This document shows, piece after piece, positions 1 to 9,029 of a stretch of 64,000 nt of DNA. Source of the DNA: Aquicella lusitana (GTDB taxonomy: Bacteria; Pseudomonadota; Gammaproteobacteria; DSM-16500). Location of the stretch: the NCBI RefSeq assembly GCF_902459475.1, contig NZ_LR699114.1, forward strand, positions 372,001 through 436,000, read 5' to 3'. The translations under genes and the position numbers were made by a program. Positions within the stretch are counted from its first letter, which is position 1. Each line of letters starts with the position of its first letter. A model generated the notes under the pieces. The model made no database searches. It saw only the letters and a program-made list of their open reading frames with translations, and was not told where the DNA came from.

Positions 1-1
1 G

Positions 2-454
2 TCACGCGATGTCGAACAGGCAGTCAACAGGCCCATCGTCAATGCATCGGGGAAAGAAGAAGCGGCTTTCATTGGCACACCGCACAGTTTTACTTTTACC
101 CATACGGGGTTTGCGAATCCTACCGGGGAATTACTGCGCAGTAATTTACAGCGTACTCGCTATGACTGGAATAGAGGCAGTTTGCGCCGGGGGGTATGGC
201 CGTCGCTCGATGCGGCGCCGGATGCGAAACCTCATGCACGTACATTATTGAACAATGTGGAAGCGGCACGCTTTGAGTATCTCGATCAAAATGGCCGGCC
301 CCATGCAGGTTGGCCGGTGCAGGGCCAAACCAGCCAGCCTTTACCACGGGCGGTTCGAATTTCTTTGACTATTTCACAATGGGGAAAATTGAGTCAGCTT
401 TATGTTATTTCAGCCGAGCCAAGCAAAACCATTTCATTGCCGCCTAAGCCCTAA
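2..454 (+). CDS. gspJ: Type II secretion minor pseudopilin GspJ, 3' part (cut by window start)
   Basis: The frame is open from base 2 to the TAA at 452-454, giving about 150 C-terminal residues; the start lies outside the window. The visible part holds RDVEQAVNR, an FTFTHTGF strand and a GELLRSNLQRTRY block, which fit the C-terminal beta domain of GspJ, a minor pseudopilin of the type II secretion tip complex (GspH/I/J/K). The assignment rests largely on position: GspK, GspL and GspM follow in the standard order. The prepilin N-terminus, which would prove it, is not visible. The 3' end overlaps the gspK start by 53 bases. Confidence 0.75.
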   Translation, partial: SRDVEQAVNRPIVNASGKEEAAFIGTPHSFTFTHTGFANPTGELLRSNLQRTRYDWNRGSLRRGVWPSLDAAPDAKPHARTLLNNVEAARFEYLDQNGRPHAGWPVQGQTSQPLPRAVRISLTISQWGKLSQLYVISAEPSKTISLPPKP

Positions 455-1370
455 ACATCAACAGGGTGTTGTGATCGTTGTGGCGCTTTTTATCGTAGCA
501 CTGGTTGCGACAATGGCCTATGGCATGATGACCCGTCTGGAGCGGGACACGCGGCGCACCAGTCTCATCCTGCGCGATACACAAGCTGAATTTTATGCGC
601 AGGGATCTATTATCTGGGCGCTTGATCAGCTGCGTTCAAACTGGGAAAAGCAAAAGCCCAATCAAGTGGTGGACCCATTACCCATCCGCTCGCCTGTCAT
701 CGATGTCAACGGCTATAAAATCACGAGCACCATTTATGATATGCAAGGGCGTTTTAATCTCAATAATTTGGTGAATACGGATGCGCAAGCGGATTTTAAA
801 CGTCTGCTCCAGACGGTGGATCCGAAGCTCAGTGAAGAAAAAAGACAGCAGATTGTGAAAGGGATTGTAGACTGGATTACGCCAGGCCAACAGCATAACG
901 AGTTTAACCAATTCTATCTTGAACTGGCTGCCCCCTATCGTGCAGCGCATCGGCCTTTCTTTTCGATCAGCGAATTGCGGCTCGTGAAAGGTGTGACGCC
1001 GGCATTATTTAATGCCTTGCAGCCTTATATTACAGCTTTGCCCGTTGCCACGCTGGTGAATATTCAAACCGCACCGGCACCTGTGCTGATGACCTTAAGC
1101 CCTACGTTGACGCTGGATACGGCTAGAGCGATCGAGCAAGTGCGTGCGCGCACACCTATCGTGACAGCCCAGCAGTTTATTGAGCTGGATATTGTAAAAA
1201 ACCACCATATCGCGGCGGACAAGATAACAGTCAAGAGCGGTTATTTTCTGATTGAGACTACGGTTGCGATAGAGAAGCAGCAGGCTCTGCTTTATACTCT
1301 GGTAGAGCGCACAGCGAAAGACAACAAAGCTAAAATGACCCTCTTATGGCAGAGTAAAGGCGAATGGTAA
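402..1370 (+). CDS. gspK: Type II secretion minor pseudopilin GspK
   Basis: The product has 322 residues. A short basic leader ends in KHQQG and is followed by the hydrophobic stretch VVIVVALFIVALVATMAYGM, a type IV prepilin signal cut after Gly by GspO. Position +5 is Val rather than the Glu of major pseudopilins, as is usual for GspK, which caps the pseudopilus tip. A large periplasmic alpha domain follows (VDWITPG near residue 150, FFSISELRLVKGVTPALF near 185-205). ATG 402 is the only workable start ahead of the leader. It overlaps gspJ by 53 bases, and the stop overlaps the gspL start by 7 bases, which implies translational coupling. Confidence 0.88.
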   Translation: MLFQPSQAKPFHCRLSPKHQQGVVIVVALFIVALVATMAYGMMTRLERDTRRTSLILRDTQAEFYAQGSIIWALDQLRSNWEKQKPNQVVDPLPIRSPVIDVNGYKITSTIYDMQGRFNLNNLVNTDAQADFKRLLQTVDPKLSEEKRQQIVKGIVDWITPGQQHNEFNQFYLELAAPYRAAHRPFFSISELRLVKGVTPALFNALQPYITALPVATLVNIQTAPAPVLMTLSPTLTLDTARAIEQVRARTPIVTAQQFIELDIVKNHHIAADKITVKSGYFLIETTVAIEKQQALLYTLVERTAKDNKAKMTLLWQSKGEW

Positions 1371-2578
1371 AGCAGGAAAAACTCATCATTTATTTACATT
1401 CCACCGAGGCAGAACAACCCAGCTGGGCGGTGGTTGATGCGGACGGCATGGTCAGACAAAGTGCCAGCCGTGATAATGCATCCGGCCTTGCGGAAATTGC
1501 AGAAGACAAAGAAGTGATCGTCATCGTGCCCGCTGAAAAAGTCTTACTGACCGCCGTCAAACTGCCCAAAATGAACCGTTCCCGTCTCCTGCAGGCGGTG
1601 CCTTATGCGCTGGAAGATGAATTGATTGATGAAGTAGATGCCCTGCATTTTGCCATAGATGAATATCATGCAGACCGGGATTTGCCTGTTGCAGTAGTAG
1701 CGCATGAACACATGCAGCAATGGTTGAATGTGCTGCAATCATTTGGTATTCAGGCAGACAGTATCATGCCGGCCATGTTCGCGCTGCCTTATGAAGCTGA
1801 AGCATGGCACGTTGCCATCAGCGAGCTGGTAGTCGTGCGCACAGGTTTGTTTCAGGGTTTTGCGGGCGATAAACAGAACCTCGCAACGTTGCTCGATGCA
1901 GCGCTGATGTCATCATTGCAAATGCCCGCGCAGATTCATCTTCATAATTATACCAATCACGCTTTCAGCGGCGTATTAGAGATACCGGCAAAAATCCAGG
2001 AAGATTTTTTAAAAGAAAGCGACTGGATAAAAGATTTCGCGCGTCATGCGGCTAAAAATGCGGGTAGTATTAATCTGCTGCAGGGCCCTTATGCGGTAAA
2101 AAAATTCCGGTTGCCGCAGATGAACAAGCTTTGGAAAATAACGGCGGGATTGGCGATCACCTGGGTATTTTTATTATTTTTCTATCCCACACTTTCTTAT
2201 TTTATTTTGAAACACCGCATGAACGCGATTGAGGATCAGGTTGCAGAGATTTACAAGCGCAACTTCCCCCAGGCGAGCAGTATTGTGGCACCCAAATTGC
2301 GCATGCAAGAAAAGCTGCAAAATCTGAACGCAGATAGGGGTGCAAGCCGTCTTTTACTGTTGCTGGGCTATGTAGGCAAGGGAATGGCTGAAACGCCCAA
2401 TATCAAACTCAGCCGTTTTGATTTTCAAAGTAACCAGCTTAGTCTGGAGTTAACGGCTGCAACATCCGATGATTTTTCCGCTTTTACAGATTATTTAACC
2501 CAACAGGGATTGAGCGTCAAACAGCAGAATGCAAATCTTGTGGGTTCGCGCATTAATGCGACGCTATTAATTGAGTGA
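1364..2578 (+). CDS. gspL: Type II secretion inner-membrane platform protein GspL
   Basis: The product has 404 residues. An N-terminal cytoplasmic actin-like region (to about residue 250) precedes one transmembrane helix (about 256-283, rich in Leu/Phe) and a periplasmic ferredoxin-like domain. This is the GspL arrangement; GspL recruits the ATPase GspE to the inner membrane and pairs with GspM. The start overlaps the gspK stop (ATGGTAA) and the stop overlaps the upstream edge of gspM. Sequence similarity across this family is low, so order and topology carry much of the assignment. Confidence 0.85.
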   Translation: MVKQEKLIIYLHSTEAEQPSWAVVDADGMVRQSASRDNASGLAEIAEDKEVIVIVPAEKVLLTAVKLPKMNRSRLLQAVPYALEDELIDEVDALHFAIDEYHADRDLPVAVVAHEHMQQWLNVLQSFGIQADSIMPAMFALPYEAEAWHVAISELVVVRTGLFQGFAGDKQNLATLLDAALMSSLQMPAQIHLHNYTNHAFSGVLEIPAKIQEDFLKESDWIKDFARHAAKNAGSINLLQGPYAVKKFRLPQMNKLWKITAGLAITWVFLLFFYPTLSYFILKHRMNAIEDQVAEIYKRNFPQASSIVAPKLRMQEKLQNLNADRGASRLLLLLGYVGKGMAETPNIKLSRFDFQSNQLSLELTAATSDDFSAFTDYLTQQGLSVKQQNANLVGSRINATLLIE

Positions 2579-2586
2579 GATGCCGT

Positions 2587-3093
2587 ATGAAAGAGTGGCT
2601 TGTAAAATTGAAAGAAGCATGGGCGAATCTCGCGATGCGCGAGAAACGTATGGTAACGGCAGGAGGCGCCTTTCTCGGTATTTTTATTGTTTATCAGTGG
2701 ATATGGACGCCGCTTTTGAATCATGTCGCTACGCTGCGGAATCGTATTGCAGCCAATCAGAAAACACTGGTCTGGATGCAATCGGCAGATAAAGCGATAC
2801 AAAAAATGGAAGGCCGGACCAATATAAAAGCAAAGCGCACTTCACCCGTTGGGTTGTTGAGTCTGTTGCAAAAACAGATTAATCACGCGGGGCTTGAACA
2901 GCAATTGATACAATTAAAACAAACCACGAATGACTCTGTTGAAATGCACTTTCAGAAAGTGGAATTTGACAAATTAATAAAACTGCTGATGACAGTTGTT
3001 AAGGAACAAAGTGTGTTTATTTCACAAATGTCTGTGACAGCAGAAAACACGCCGGGCTTAGTGAATGCCGATATTATTTTAAAGCTGGCTTGA
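2587..3093 (+). CDS. gspM: Type II secretion protein GspM
   Basis: The product has 168 residues from ATG 2587. A GTG at 2575 would add four residues and overlap the gspL stop; the ATG gives the usual short cytoplasmic N-terminus. A basic stretch (EKRMVTA) precedes a single transmembrane helix (about residues 22-42) with a periplasmic ferredoxin-like domain behind it, the GspM pattern. GspM is the partner of GspL in the inner-membrane platform. No gspN follows: the next gene is convergent and ends 10 bases away, so the operon stops here. Confidence 0.82.
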   Translation: MKEWLVKLKEAWANLAMREKRMVTAGGAFLGIFIVYQWIWTPLLNHVATLRNRIAANQKTLVWMQSADKAIQKMEGRTNIKAKRTSPVGLLSLLQKQINHAGLEQQLIQLKQTTNDSVEMHFQKVEFDKLIKLLMTVVKEQSVFISQMSVTAENTPGLVNADIILKLA

Positions 3094-3102
3094 TCTGATT
3101 TG

Positions 3103-3489
3103 TTATTTATCAAGCCATCGATTTCGAGGATTAACAAGCTTATTGTCTGTTCTTTCTATCAACGCCAGCGCCTGGACGGCAGGTGCAAACCCCTGATTGG
3201 CGGAACGCTTTATCCAGAAATAACCTACATCCGTATCTTGCGCGACACCGTAGCCATAGTAATACATATAACCTACTGCATATTGCGCTTCAGCGATGCC
3301 ATCGCAGGCAAGCGGTAATAATTCGTGCATGGCACGCTTGTAATAGCCTTCTTCAAAATAACGTTTGCCCTGCTCCAGATAGGATTTTTGGGCAAGGGTC
3401 ATTGTATTGGGCGGACGAGTGGTAGCACAAGCCAGGAGAAAAAAGGATAAAACACAGATTAATACGAATCTGATGATTGAATTTAACAT
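3103..3489 (-). CDS. Sel1-repeat lipoprotein
   Basis: The product has 128 residues. A signal peptide ends in the lipobox LLAC (Cys near residue 21), so it is predicted to be a lipoprotein. The mature part has two TPR/Sel1-like helical units (EGYYKRAMHELLPLACDGIAEAQY and GYGVAQDTDVGYFWIKRSANQG, given here in pieces of the motif). Sel1 proteins act as scaffolds for protein-protein contacts; the partner is unknown. Its start codon overlaps the gspC stop by one base (TAATG), so the two are coupled and it may serve type II secretion, for example as an accessory lipoprotein. That role is inference from position only. Confidence 0.7.
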   Translation of the reverse strand: MLNSIIRFVLICVLSFFLLACATTRPPNTMTLAQKSYLEQGKRYFEEGYYKRAMHELLPLACDGIAEAQYAVGYMYYYGYGVAQDTDVGYFWIKRSANQGFAPAVQALALIERTDNKLVNPRNRWLDK

Positions 3490-4007
3490 TACAAACGCTC
3501 CTCAGACTGTCTCGTTTTGAATTGTAATTTTTCTCGTGGCAGGGGCAATTTTTCCAACTGACTGTCATTTTCCAGTATAACAGCGTCAGGCGTTATCTCA
3601 TAAATTTTAACCCCATAGGGTAAGGTATCGCCGACCTGATAAATTTTGCTTGGTTGACCAGCGATGGAAATATAAGCTTTGGAAGCATTGCCATTTTGTT
3701 CTGTCGTTACTTTCACAATGCCCGTGACGCGCAACTGCAAATTGGTAATGGGGACCTCACCCGAGCCGGTAAAGGATTTGCCAAAGAGATGCTGGTCGGG
3801 AATAGCTGCAATCATGCGGGTAGTTGCATCTGCGCTCGTCAGGGTAGGGGCGGGTGGCGGCGCCTGATGAGTCAATTCCCAATCACCATACCATTGTGTG
3901 ATTGAATAAACAAAAGTGAAGCCTAAAAGCACAGCCAACGCTGCGCAGAGACCCAGCGTAAGCCGCTGTTGAGTAGGGAAATTGATTATCATATTGCTTA
4001 CGTTCAT
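3489..4007 (-). CDS. gspC: Type II secretion inner-membrane protein GspC (short form)
   Basis: The product has 172 residues. A short cytoplasmic tail and a transmembrane helix (about 15-37) precede a Pro-rich linker (APPPAP), the HLFG signature (about 72-75) and the homology region (LRVTGIVKV..., SKIYQVGDTLPYGVKIYEI...AVILEN). This is the GspC homology region that binds the secretin GspD. There is no room for a C-terminal PDZ or coiled-coil domain, so it is the short type of GspC. It is encoded opposite to gspJKLM and just beyond it, so the locus is rearranged compared with the classical gspC-first operon. Transcription would start near 4020. Confidence 0.85.
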   Translation of the reverse strand: MNVSNMIINFPTQQRLTLGLCAALAVLLGFTFVYSITQWYGDWELTHQAPPPAPTLTSADATTRMIAAIPDQHLFGKSFTGSGEVPITNLQLRVTGIVKVTTEQNGNASKAYISIAGQPSKIYQVGDTLPYGVKIYEITPDAVILENDSQLEKLPLPREKLQFKTRQSEERL

Positions 4008-4061
4008 TGATGATTTTGCTTATTATAACTAAATCACAGGGATAAGTATGGAGATTCATTC

Positions 4062-4523
4062 ATGAGTTATATTGACCGCAATTTGTTGCCCGATGAACGA
4101 ATCTTGTTCCGCACTAAAAAGCACATCATTATTTTTTTCTTGCCCGCTGTCTGGACGCTGTTTTCTTTCTACGCCACCTATTATATGCGGTCAAACCCAA
4201 TTCTGATCAGGCTCGACTGGGTTCCGTGGCTGCTGGCCCTTTTGTTTTGGGGGTATGTCGGGCTGGAATATTTCTTTTCCGAATTTGCCGTCACTAACAA
4301 ACGTGTCATGATGCGCGAAGGTTTTTTTTATCGCCATACGAATGAAACACGTCTTGCTACTATTTCCCAGATTAACGTTGGCCAAAGCCTGATAGGCCAG
4401 CTGCTAAACTATGGAAGCATCTATATTAATGCCTTCGGCGCCTATGACGCGTTTTCGATGATAGCACAGCCTTTTATTTTTCAGAAATACGTTAATGAGC
4501 AGTTAGACAAGATTACGCAATAG
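4062..4523 (+). CDS. Bacterial PH (bPH2, YdbS-like) membrane protein
   Basis: The product has 153 residues. Two adjacent hydrophobic helices (about residues 23-42 and 52-72) are followed by a bPH2-type beta domain beginning FAVTNKRVMMREGFF and including the QINVGQSL...LLNYGSIYI segment. This is the usual architecture of small YdbS/YvbH-type membrane proteins, whose function is not settled. A ribosome-binding GGAG sits ahead of ATG 4062. It is divergent from gspC and is followed by a palindromic repeat at 4539-4592. Confidence 0.75.
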   Translation: MSYIDRNLLPDERILFRTKKHIIIFFLPAVWTLFSFYATYYMRSNPILIRLDWVPWLLALLFWGYVGLEYFFSEFAVTNKRVMMREGFFYRHTNETRLATISQINVGQSLIGQLLNYGSIYINAFGAYDAFSMIAQPFIFQKYVNEQLDKITQ

Positions 4524-4538
4524 CGACGGCGTTTTTTT

Positions 4539-4592
4539 GTCATTCCCACGTAGGCGTATTACTGTCCGGTAATGCACGCAGGCGGGAATGAC
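4539..4592. repeat. R3 palindrome, copy 1 (GTCATTCCC...GGGAATGAC)
   Basis: An imperfect inverted repeat whose ends read GTCATTCCC and GGGAATGAC, lying between the bPH2 gene and hemE. A related hairpin is at 56242-56325. It may act as a transcription attenuator or REP-type element after the bPH2 gene. Confidence 0.6.
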
Positions 4593-4689
4593 ACGCTTCT
4601 TCTTGTTTCGCAGCCCCCACAATAAAAAAATACCGTCCCAGGCAATTTTTCTTTATAGTTATACCCTCAAAATGAGGAAGATTTCTATC

Positions 4690-5760
4690 ATGCCAGAATT
4701 AAAAAATGACCGCTTACTTAAGGCGCTTGCTCGGCAGCCGGTTGATATGACGCCTGTCTGGATCATGCGCCAAGCAGGACGATATCTTCCCGAATATAGA
4801 GCTACGCGCGAGCGCGCGGGCAGCTTTATGAAACTGTGCAAAACCCCTGAATTGGCCTGTGAAGTTACCTTGCAGCCGATTGAGCGGTTTCCACTGGATG
4901 CAGCTATTATTTTTTCGGATATTCTTACCATTCCTGACGCGATGGGTTTGGGTCTCAATTTTATCGAAAGCAAAGGGCCTGTTTTTGCTCGGCCGCTTCA
5001 GCGTGAGGCGCAAATTAAGGGCCTGGAAGTGCCCGATCCAGCGCGTTTACAGTATGTCTACGAAGCGATCAGTCTAGTAAAACATGAGCTTGCCGATCGT
5101 GTCCCCCTGATTGGTTTTTGCGGCAGCCCCTGGACGCTGGCCGCTTATATGATTGAGGGCGAATCCAGTCCCGGTTTCCCACGGATCATGCAAATGATGC
5201 AGGAAAATCCGGCTTTATTGCATAACTTATTGGATATATTGGCGAAGTCGGTTACCGCTCATCTTGAAGCGCAGATCCAGGCAGGTGCGGATGTTATGAT
5301 GCTGTTCGATACATGGGGCGGGTTGTTAGATAATGAAAAATACAGAGAATTTTCTTTAAATTATGCCCATCAGATTATCGCCCGCCTGAGGCATAACCAC
5401 TATAATAAGAGAAAGCCTCCTTTTATTCTGTTTACAAAAGGAGGAAGCCGGTTTATTGATGAAATGGTTGAATCAGGTTGCGATGCGCTGGGGCTTGACT
5501 GGGAAATTAGTCTGGCAGAAGCCAGGCACCGTGCAAGGAGTAAAGTGGCACTCCAGGGTAACATGCATCCGGCCTGCTTGCTGGAATCGCCGGAGGTAAT
5601 ACGCCAGGAAGTTGCAAAAGTTCTGGCGTCATTCGGGCAAGGCGAAGGACATGTATTCAATCTTGGGCATGGTATCACGCCGGATGTGCCGCCCGAACAT
5701 GTTGCCGTTCTGGTAGAAGCTGTGCATGAATTAAGCCAGCCCTATCATCAAAAAGGCTGA
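4690..5760 (+). CDS. hemE: Uroporphyrinogen decarboxylase
   Basis: The product has 356 residues, the family's normal length. It removes four carboxyl groups from uroporphyrinogen III to give coproporphyrinogen III in haem synthesis. The signature [16 protein letters not shown] is near residues 21-36, followed by the catalytic-Asp segment [12 protein letters not shown] (about 76-87) and the [13 protein letters not shown] motif (about 143-155). The open frame runs upstream to 4588, but AGGAAG at 4675-4680 is placed to serve ATG 4690 and the protein then begins as family members do. dsbD follows 14 bases later. Confidence 0.97.
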   Translation: MPELKNDRLLKALARQPVDMTPVWIMRQAGRYLPEYRATRERAGSFMKLCKTPELACEVTLQPIERFPLDAAIIFSDILTIPDAMGLGLNFIESKGPVFARPLQREAQIKGLEVPDPARLQYVYEAISLVKHELADRVPLIGFCGSPWTLAAYMIEGESSPGFPRIMQMMQENPALLHNLLDILAKSVTAHLEAQIQAGADVMMLFDTWGGLLDNEKYREFSLNYAHQIIARLRHNHYNKRKPPFILFTKGGSRFIDEMVESGCDALGLDWEISLAEARHRARSKVALQGNMHPACLLESPEVIRQEVAKVLASFGQGEGHVFNLGHGITPDVPPEHVAVLVEAVHELSQPYHQKG

Positions 5761-5774
5761 AAGGTGAAGTGCAT

Positions 5775-7580
5775 ATGATAAAGGCAAAACTGATCGCTCT
5801 TTTCCTGCTGGTCTCAGCATGCCTGTTCCCGATGAGCAGCGTCGCATCTGTAACTCCTTTGCCAGGGGATGAAGCTTTTGTTTTTTCGGTGACTGTCAGC
5901 AGTCCGGAGGCAGCGCAAGTAGAATGGCAAATCGCGCCCGGTTATTATCTGTATGCCAAGCGAATACGCATTAATGCCCCTGATCCCAAGATGATTGATG
6001 TGCACATGCCGCAGGGCGAGATGAAATATGATCCTGACCGCGGGCGTTTTGAAGCGTTTTCGGGCTTGCTTAGTATTCCTGTTTTACTGCACACAAAAGA
6101 AAAACAACTGTCTTTAAGCGTGGACTATCAAGGCTGTTCGCAGGCGGGCTTTTGTTATCCCCCTATGCATCAAACCATGCTTTTAAATTTGTCAGATTTA
6201 AAGGCGACACCGATTGACGGCAACAAGGTTGCTACAAGCGCATCCCCTGCTGCCGCGTCATTTTCTTCCTTGTTAACCGATCAGAATGGAGTGCAAACTT
6301 TACTGGAATCGCAACGCTTTTTTGTCATGCTGCTTGTTTTTGCAGGCCTTGGCTTGTTGCTTTCACTGACCCCCTGTGTTTGGCCTATGATTCCCATTTT
6401 GACAGGCATTATTGTTGGGCAGAAACAGGTGATGAATACCAAAAGGGCTTTCTTTCTCTCAACCGCTTATGTGTTTGGCATGGCGATGACTTACGCAGCG
6501 GCAGGCTTGATTGTGGCTGCGATGGGCGGGTCCATTCAGGTATGGCTGCAGCAGCCCTGGATCATCGGTATCGTGAGTGGGTTATTCGTGCTGCTCGCCT
6601 TGTCACTCTTTGGACTGTATGACTTGCGCCTGCCAGCGCGTTGGCAAAACCGCCTTGTCCGCTTAAGCAACCAGCAAAAAGGCGGCTCCTATGCCGGTGT
6701 TTTTCTGATGGGCGCGTTATCAACATTGATTGTATCGCCTTGTGTCACGGCGCCGCTGGTGGGGGTGCTGATGTATATTGGCCAGACGGGCGATCTTGTT
6801 TTGGGTGCAAGTGCCTTATTCATGATGGGGATTGGAATGGGCATGCCGCTTTTATTAGTAGGCATGTCTGCGGGTAAATGGCTGCCAAAATCAGGGCCCT
6901 GGATGGGTGCGGTTAAAACCCTCTTTGGCATCCTTATGCTGGGCATGGCAATCTGGCTGCTGTCACGCGTGGCTTCACCTACCACCATCACTGTTTTTTG
7001 GGGCTTATTGTTTTTAGGTATTGCCCTGTACTTTGGTATCTATTTACCGCGCCTGGTGGGTAAGCCCCGGTTAAATCGCAGCCTGGGTTTTCTGGCAGTT
7101 TGCTCCAGTGGCCTATTAATGCTCAGTGCGTTTGAGCCTCATCTGCTGAATCAATGGCTACAACCAAATCGTCAAGCGACGTTTGCCGGGCCGTCTTTTA
7201 CCGTCGTGCATGACATTTCTGATCTAAATAAACAGCTACTGACTGCGCAGGCCGCCCGCCGGCCGGTTATTTTGGATTTTTACGCAGACTGGTGTGAATC
7301 CTGCGTGTCCATGGACCGCCATGTCTTTGCTTCGCCCTTAGTCAGTCAGGCTTTAAAAAACTATGTTCTGTTGCGCGCTGATCTGACTGACATTAGCGAA
7401 GAAAATAAAGCGCTGCTCAAGCGTTTCAATGTTGTTGCACCGCCTACGGTTCTGTTTTTTGATAATAGCGGGCGTGAGGTGAATTCACAACGGATTGTGG
7501 GTGAAGTAGACGCCCAAGAATTTTTAGGGCGCCTCAATGCATTTATGGCAACCAACTGCGATAAAAAAGTAAAATGTTAA
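5775..7580 (+). CDS. dsbD: Thiol:disulfide interchange protein DsbD
   Basis: The product has 601 residues from ATG 5775 (a GTG lies two codons earlier). After a signal peptide comes the periplasmic N-domain with its redox pair in QGCSQAGFCYPP. Eight or so membrane helices follow, with the paired cysteines in LTPCVWPM and VSPCVTAPL. The C-terminal thioredoxin-like domain has the active site WCESC. The protein passes electrons from cytoplasmic thioredoxin across the inner membrane to keep periplasmic thiols reduced, serving DsbC and cytochrome c maturation. All six redox cysteines are present, so it looks functional. It probably shares a transcript with hemE. Confidence 0.96.
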   Translation: MIKAKLIALFLLVSACLFPMSSVASVTPLPGDEAFVFSVTVSSPEAAQVEWQIAPGYYLYAKRIRINAPDPKMIDVHMPQGEMKYDPDRGRFEAFSGLLSIPVLLHTKEKQLSLSVDYQGCSQAGFCYPPMHQTMLLNLSDLKATPIDGNKVATSASPAAASFSSLLTDQNGVQTLLESQRFFVMLLVFAGLGLLLSLTPCVWPMIPILTGIIVGQKQVMNTKRAFFLSTAYVFGMAMTYAAAGLIVAAMGGSIQVWLQQPWIIGIVSGLFVLLALSLFGLYDLRLPARWQNRLVRLSNQQKGGSYAGVFLMGALSTLIVSPCVTAPLVGVLMYIGQTGDLVLGASALFMMGIGMGMPLLLVGMSAGKWLPKSGPWMGAVKTLFGILMLGMAIWLLSRVASPTTITVFWGLLFLGIALYFGIYLPRLVGKPRLNRSLGFLAVCSSGLLMLSAFEPHLLNQWLQPNRQATFAGPSFTVVHDISDLNKQLLTAQAARRPVILDFYADWCESCVSMDRHVFASPLVSQALKNYVLLRADLTDISEENKALLKRFNVVAPPTVLFFDNSGREVNSQRIVGEVDAQEFLGRLNAFMATNCDKKVKC

Positions 7581-7730
7581 TAATTTTTAGGTAATGATTT
7601 CTTTTTCCTGCGGTGAGCAGCGTGATCAGGATAATGGAGTTCACGAACACTGAATGGCTGACGCTATTCGCAAGCGACCCCATACTGTTTAACGACCCAA
7701 GCATTGCCATAACGAAAATGAGAGGGAAAC

Positions 7731-9029
7731 ATGTTGGCAGACTCACAAACAACGCCTCAATTAAGCACCACACAGACTGAGCCATTATATTATCTTGAAC
7801 GGCATTTTCTCGCGCAGTGCAATCACATACAGGAATGGTTCCGGGACCAGTGGGAGCGAACATTGCCTCCGATCTATGGTTCGGTGGATTTGCGTAATGC
7901 CGGCTTTAAACTGGCGCCCATTGACATGAATTTATTTCCTGCCGGATTCAATAATCTGAATCCCAATTATTTGTCATTGTCTATTAGCGCTGCAAAGAAA
8001 GCGATCCATCGCATTGTCCCGGACGCAAAGCGTATTCTGGTGATTCCCGAGAGCCATACGCGAAATCTTTTTTATTGGGAAAATATTAAAACACTGCAAA
8101 AAATTCTGGAAGCAGCCGACTTTGAGATTCGTTTCGCCTTGTTAGCGGAAGATTTGAAAGAGCCGAAGGAAATAGCCTTGCCTTCCGGTGAAAAAGTTGT
8201 TGTTGAGCCGTTATTGCGAAAAAACAATAAGCTTTATATCACCGATTTTTGCCCGCATTTAGTCCTGTTAAATAACGATCTTTCTGAAGGTATTCCCGAC
8301 ATTCTGCAGAATCTGGAAATTCCACTGCTTCCGCCCGCCACACTGGGATGGAGCCAGCGTCTCAAATCAGAACATTTTCAATATTACGCTGAGGTGACTC
8401 AGGAGTTTGCTGCGGAGACCAATATTGACCCATGGTTGATCGCGCCGCTCTTCAGGCATTGCGGCCAGATTGATTTTATGCAGCAAGAAGGGCTGGAATG
8501 TTTGATCGCGCATGCTGAGACGCTATTTGCAGAAATCAAGAAAAAATATGCCGAATACAGTATCACGCATCAACCTTTCTTGATCGTGAAAGCCGATGCT
8601 GGCACTTATGGTATGGCAGTCATGACGGTGCGCAGTGTAGATGAGTTAAAATCATTAAATCGCAAACAGCGCACGCGCATGTCTATGATCAAGGGAGGAC
8701 AACCTGTACGCCGCGTTATTATTCAGGAAGGTATTTATACGTTTGAAACCTTTGGATCTGAAAAAGCAGTAGCAGAACCTGTGGTCTATTTATGGGGAGA
8801 CAGTGTAGTGGGCGGATTTTATCGTGTTCATAAGGAAAGAGGGATTGATGAAAATTTAAATGCCCCTGGTATGCGTTTTGAGCCGCTGCCATTCTCGCAG
8901 ACTTGCAATGATCCGAACGCAAAATTAGATCCTGACGCCTCGCAGAACCGTTTTTATATTTATGGCATTGTTGCTCAGTTGAGTATGCTTGCTGCGGCAC
9001 GTGAAATGAAGGACCAAATGAAAAAATGA
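7731..9029 (+). CDS. gshA: Glutamate-cysteine ligase (GshA of the PF08886 type)
   Basis: The product has 432 residues. It matches, by recognisable blocks (YGSVDLRNAGFKLAPIDMN, FPAGFNNL, FLIVKADAGTYGMAVM, GGFYRVH), the proteobacterial glutamate-cysteine ligase family PF08886 rather than the classical E. coli GshA fold. It would make gamma-glutamylcysteine from Glu and Cys with ATP, the first step of glutathione synthesis. GAGAGGG lies just upstream of ATG 7731. The stop overlaps the gshB start (ATGA), so the two steps of the pathway are coupled. Recognition is from memory of the family, not a database search. Confidence 0.85.
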   Translation: MLADSQTTPQLSTTQTEPLYYLERHFLAQCNHIQEWFRDQWERTLPPIYGSVDLRNAGFKLAPIDMNLFPAGFNNLNPNYLSLSISAAKKAIHRIVPDAKRILVIPESHTRNLFYWENIKTLQKILEAADFEIRFALLAEDLKEPKEIALPSGEKVVVEPLLRKNNKLYITDFCPHLVLLNNDLSEGIPDILQNLEIPLLPPATLGWSQRLKSEHFQYYAEVTQEFAAETNIDPWLIAPLFRHCGQIDFMQQEGLECLIAHAETLFAEIKKKYAEYSITHQPFLIVKADAGTYGMAVMTVRSVDELKSLNRKQRTRMSMIKGGQPVRRVIIQEGIYTFETFGSEKAVAEPVVYLWGDSVVGGFYRVHKERGIDENLNAPGMRFEPLPFSQTCNDPNAKLDPDASQNRFYIYGIVAQLSMLAAAREMKDQMKK

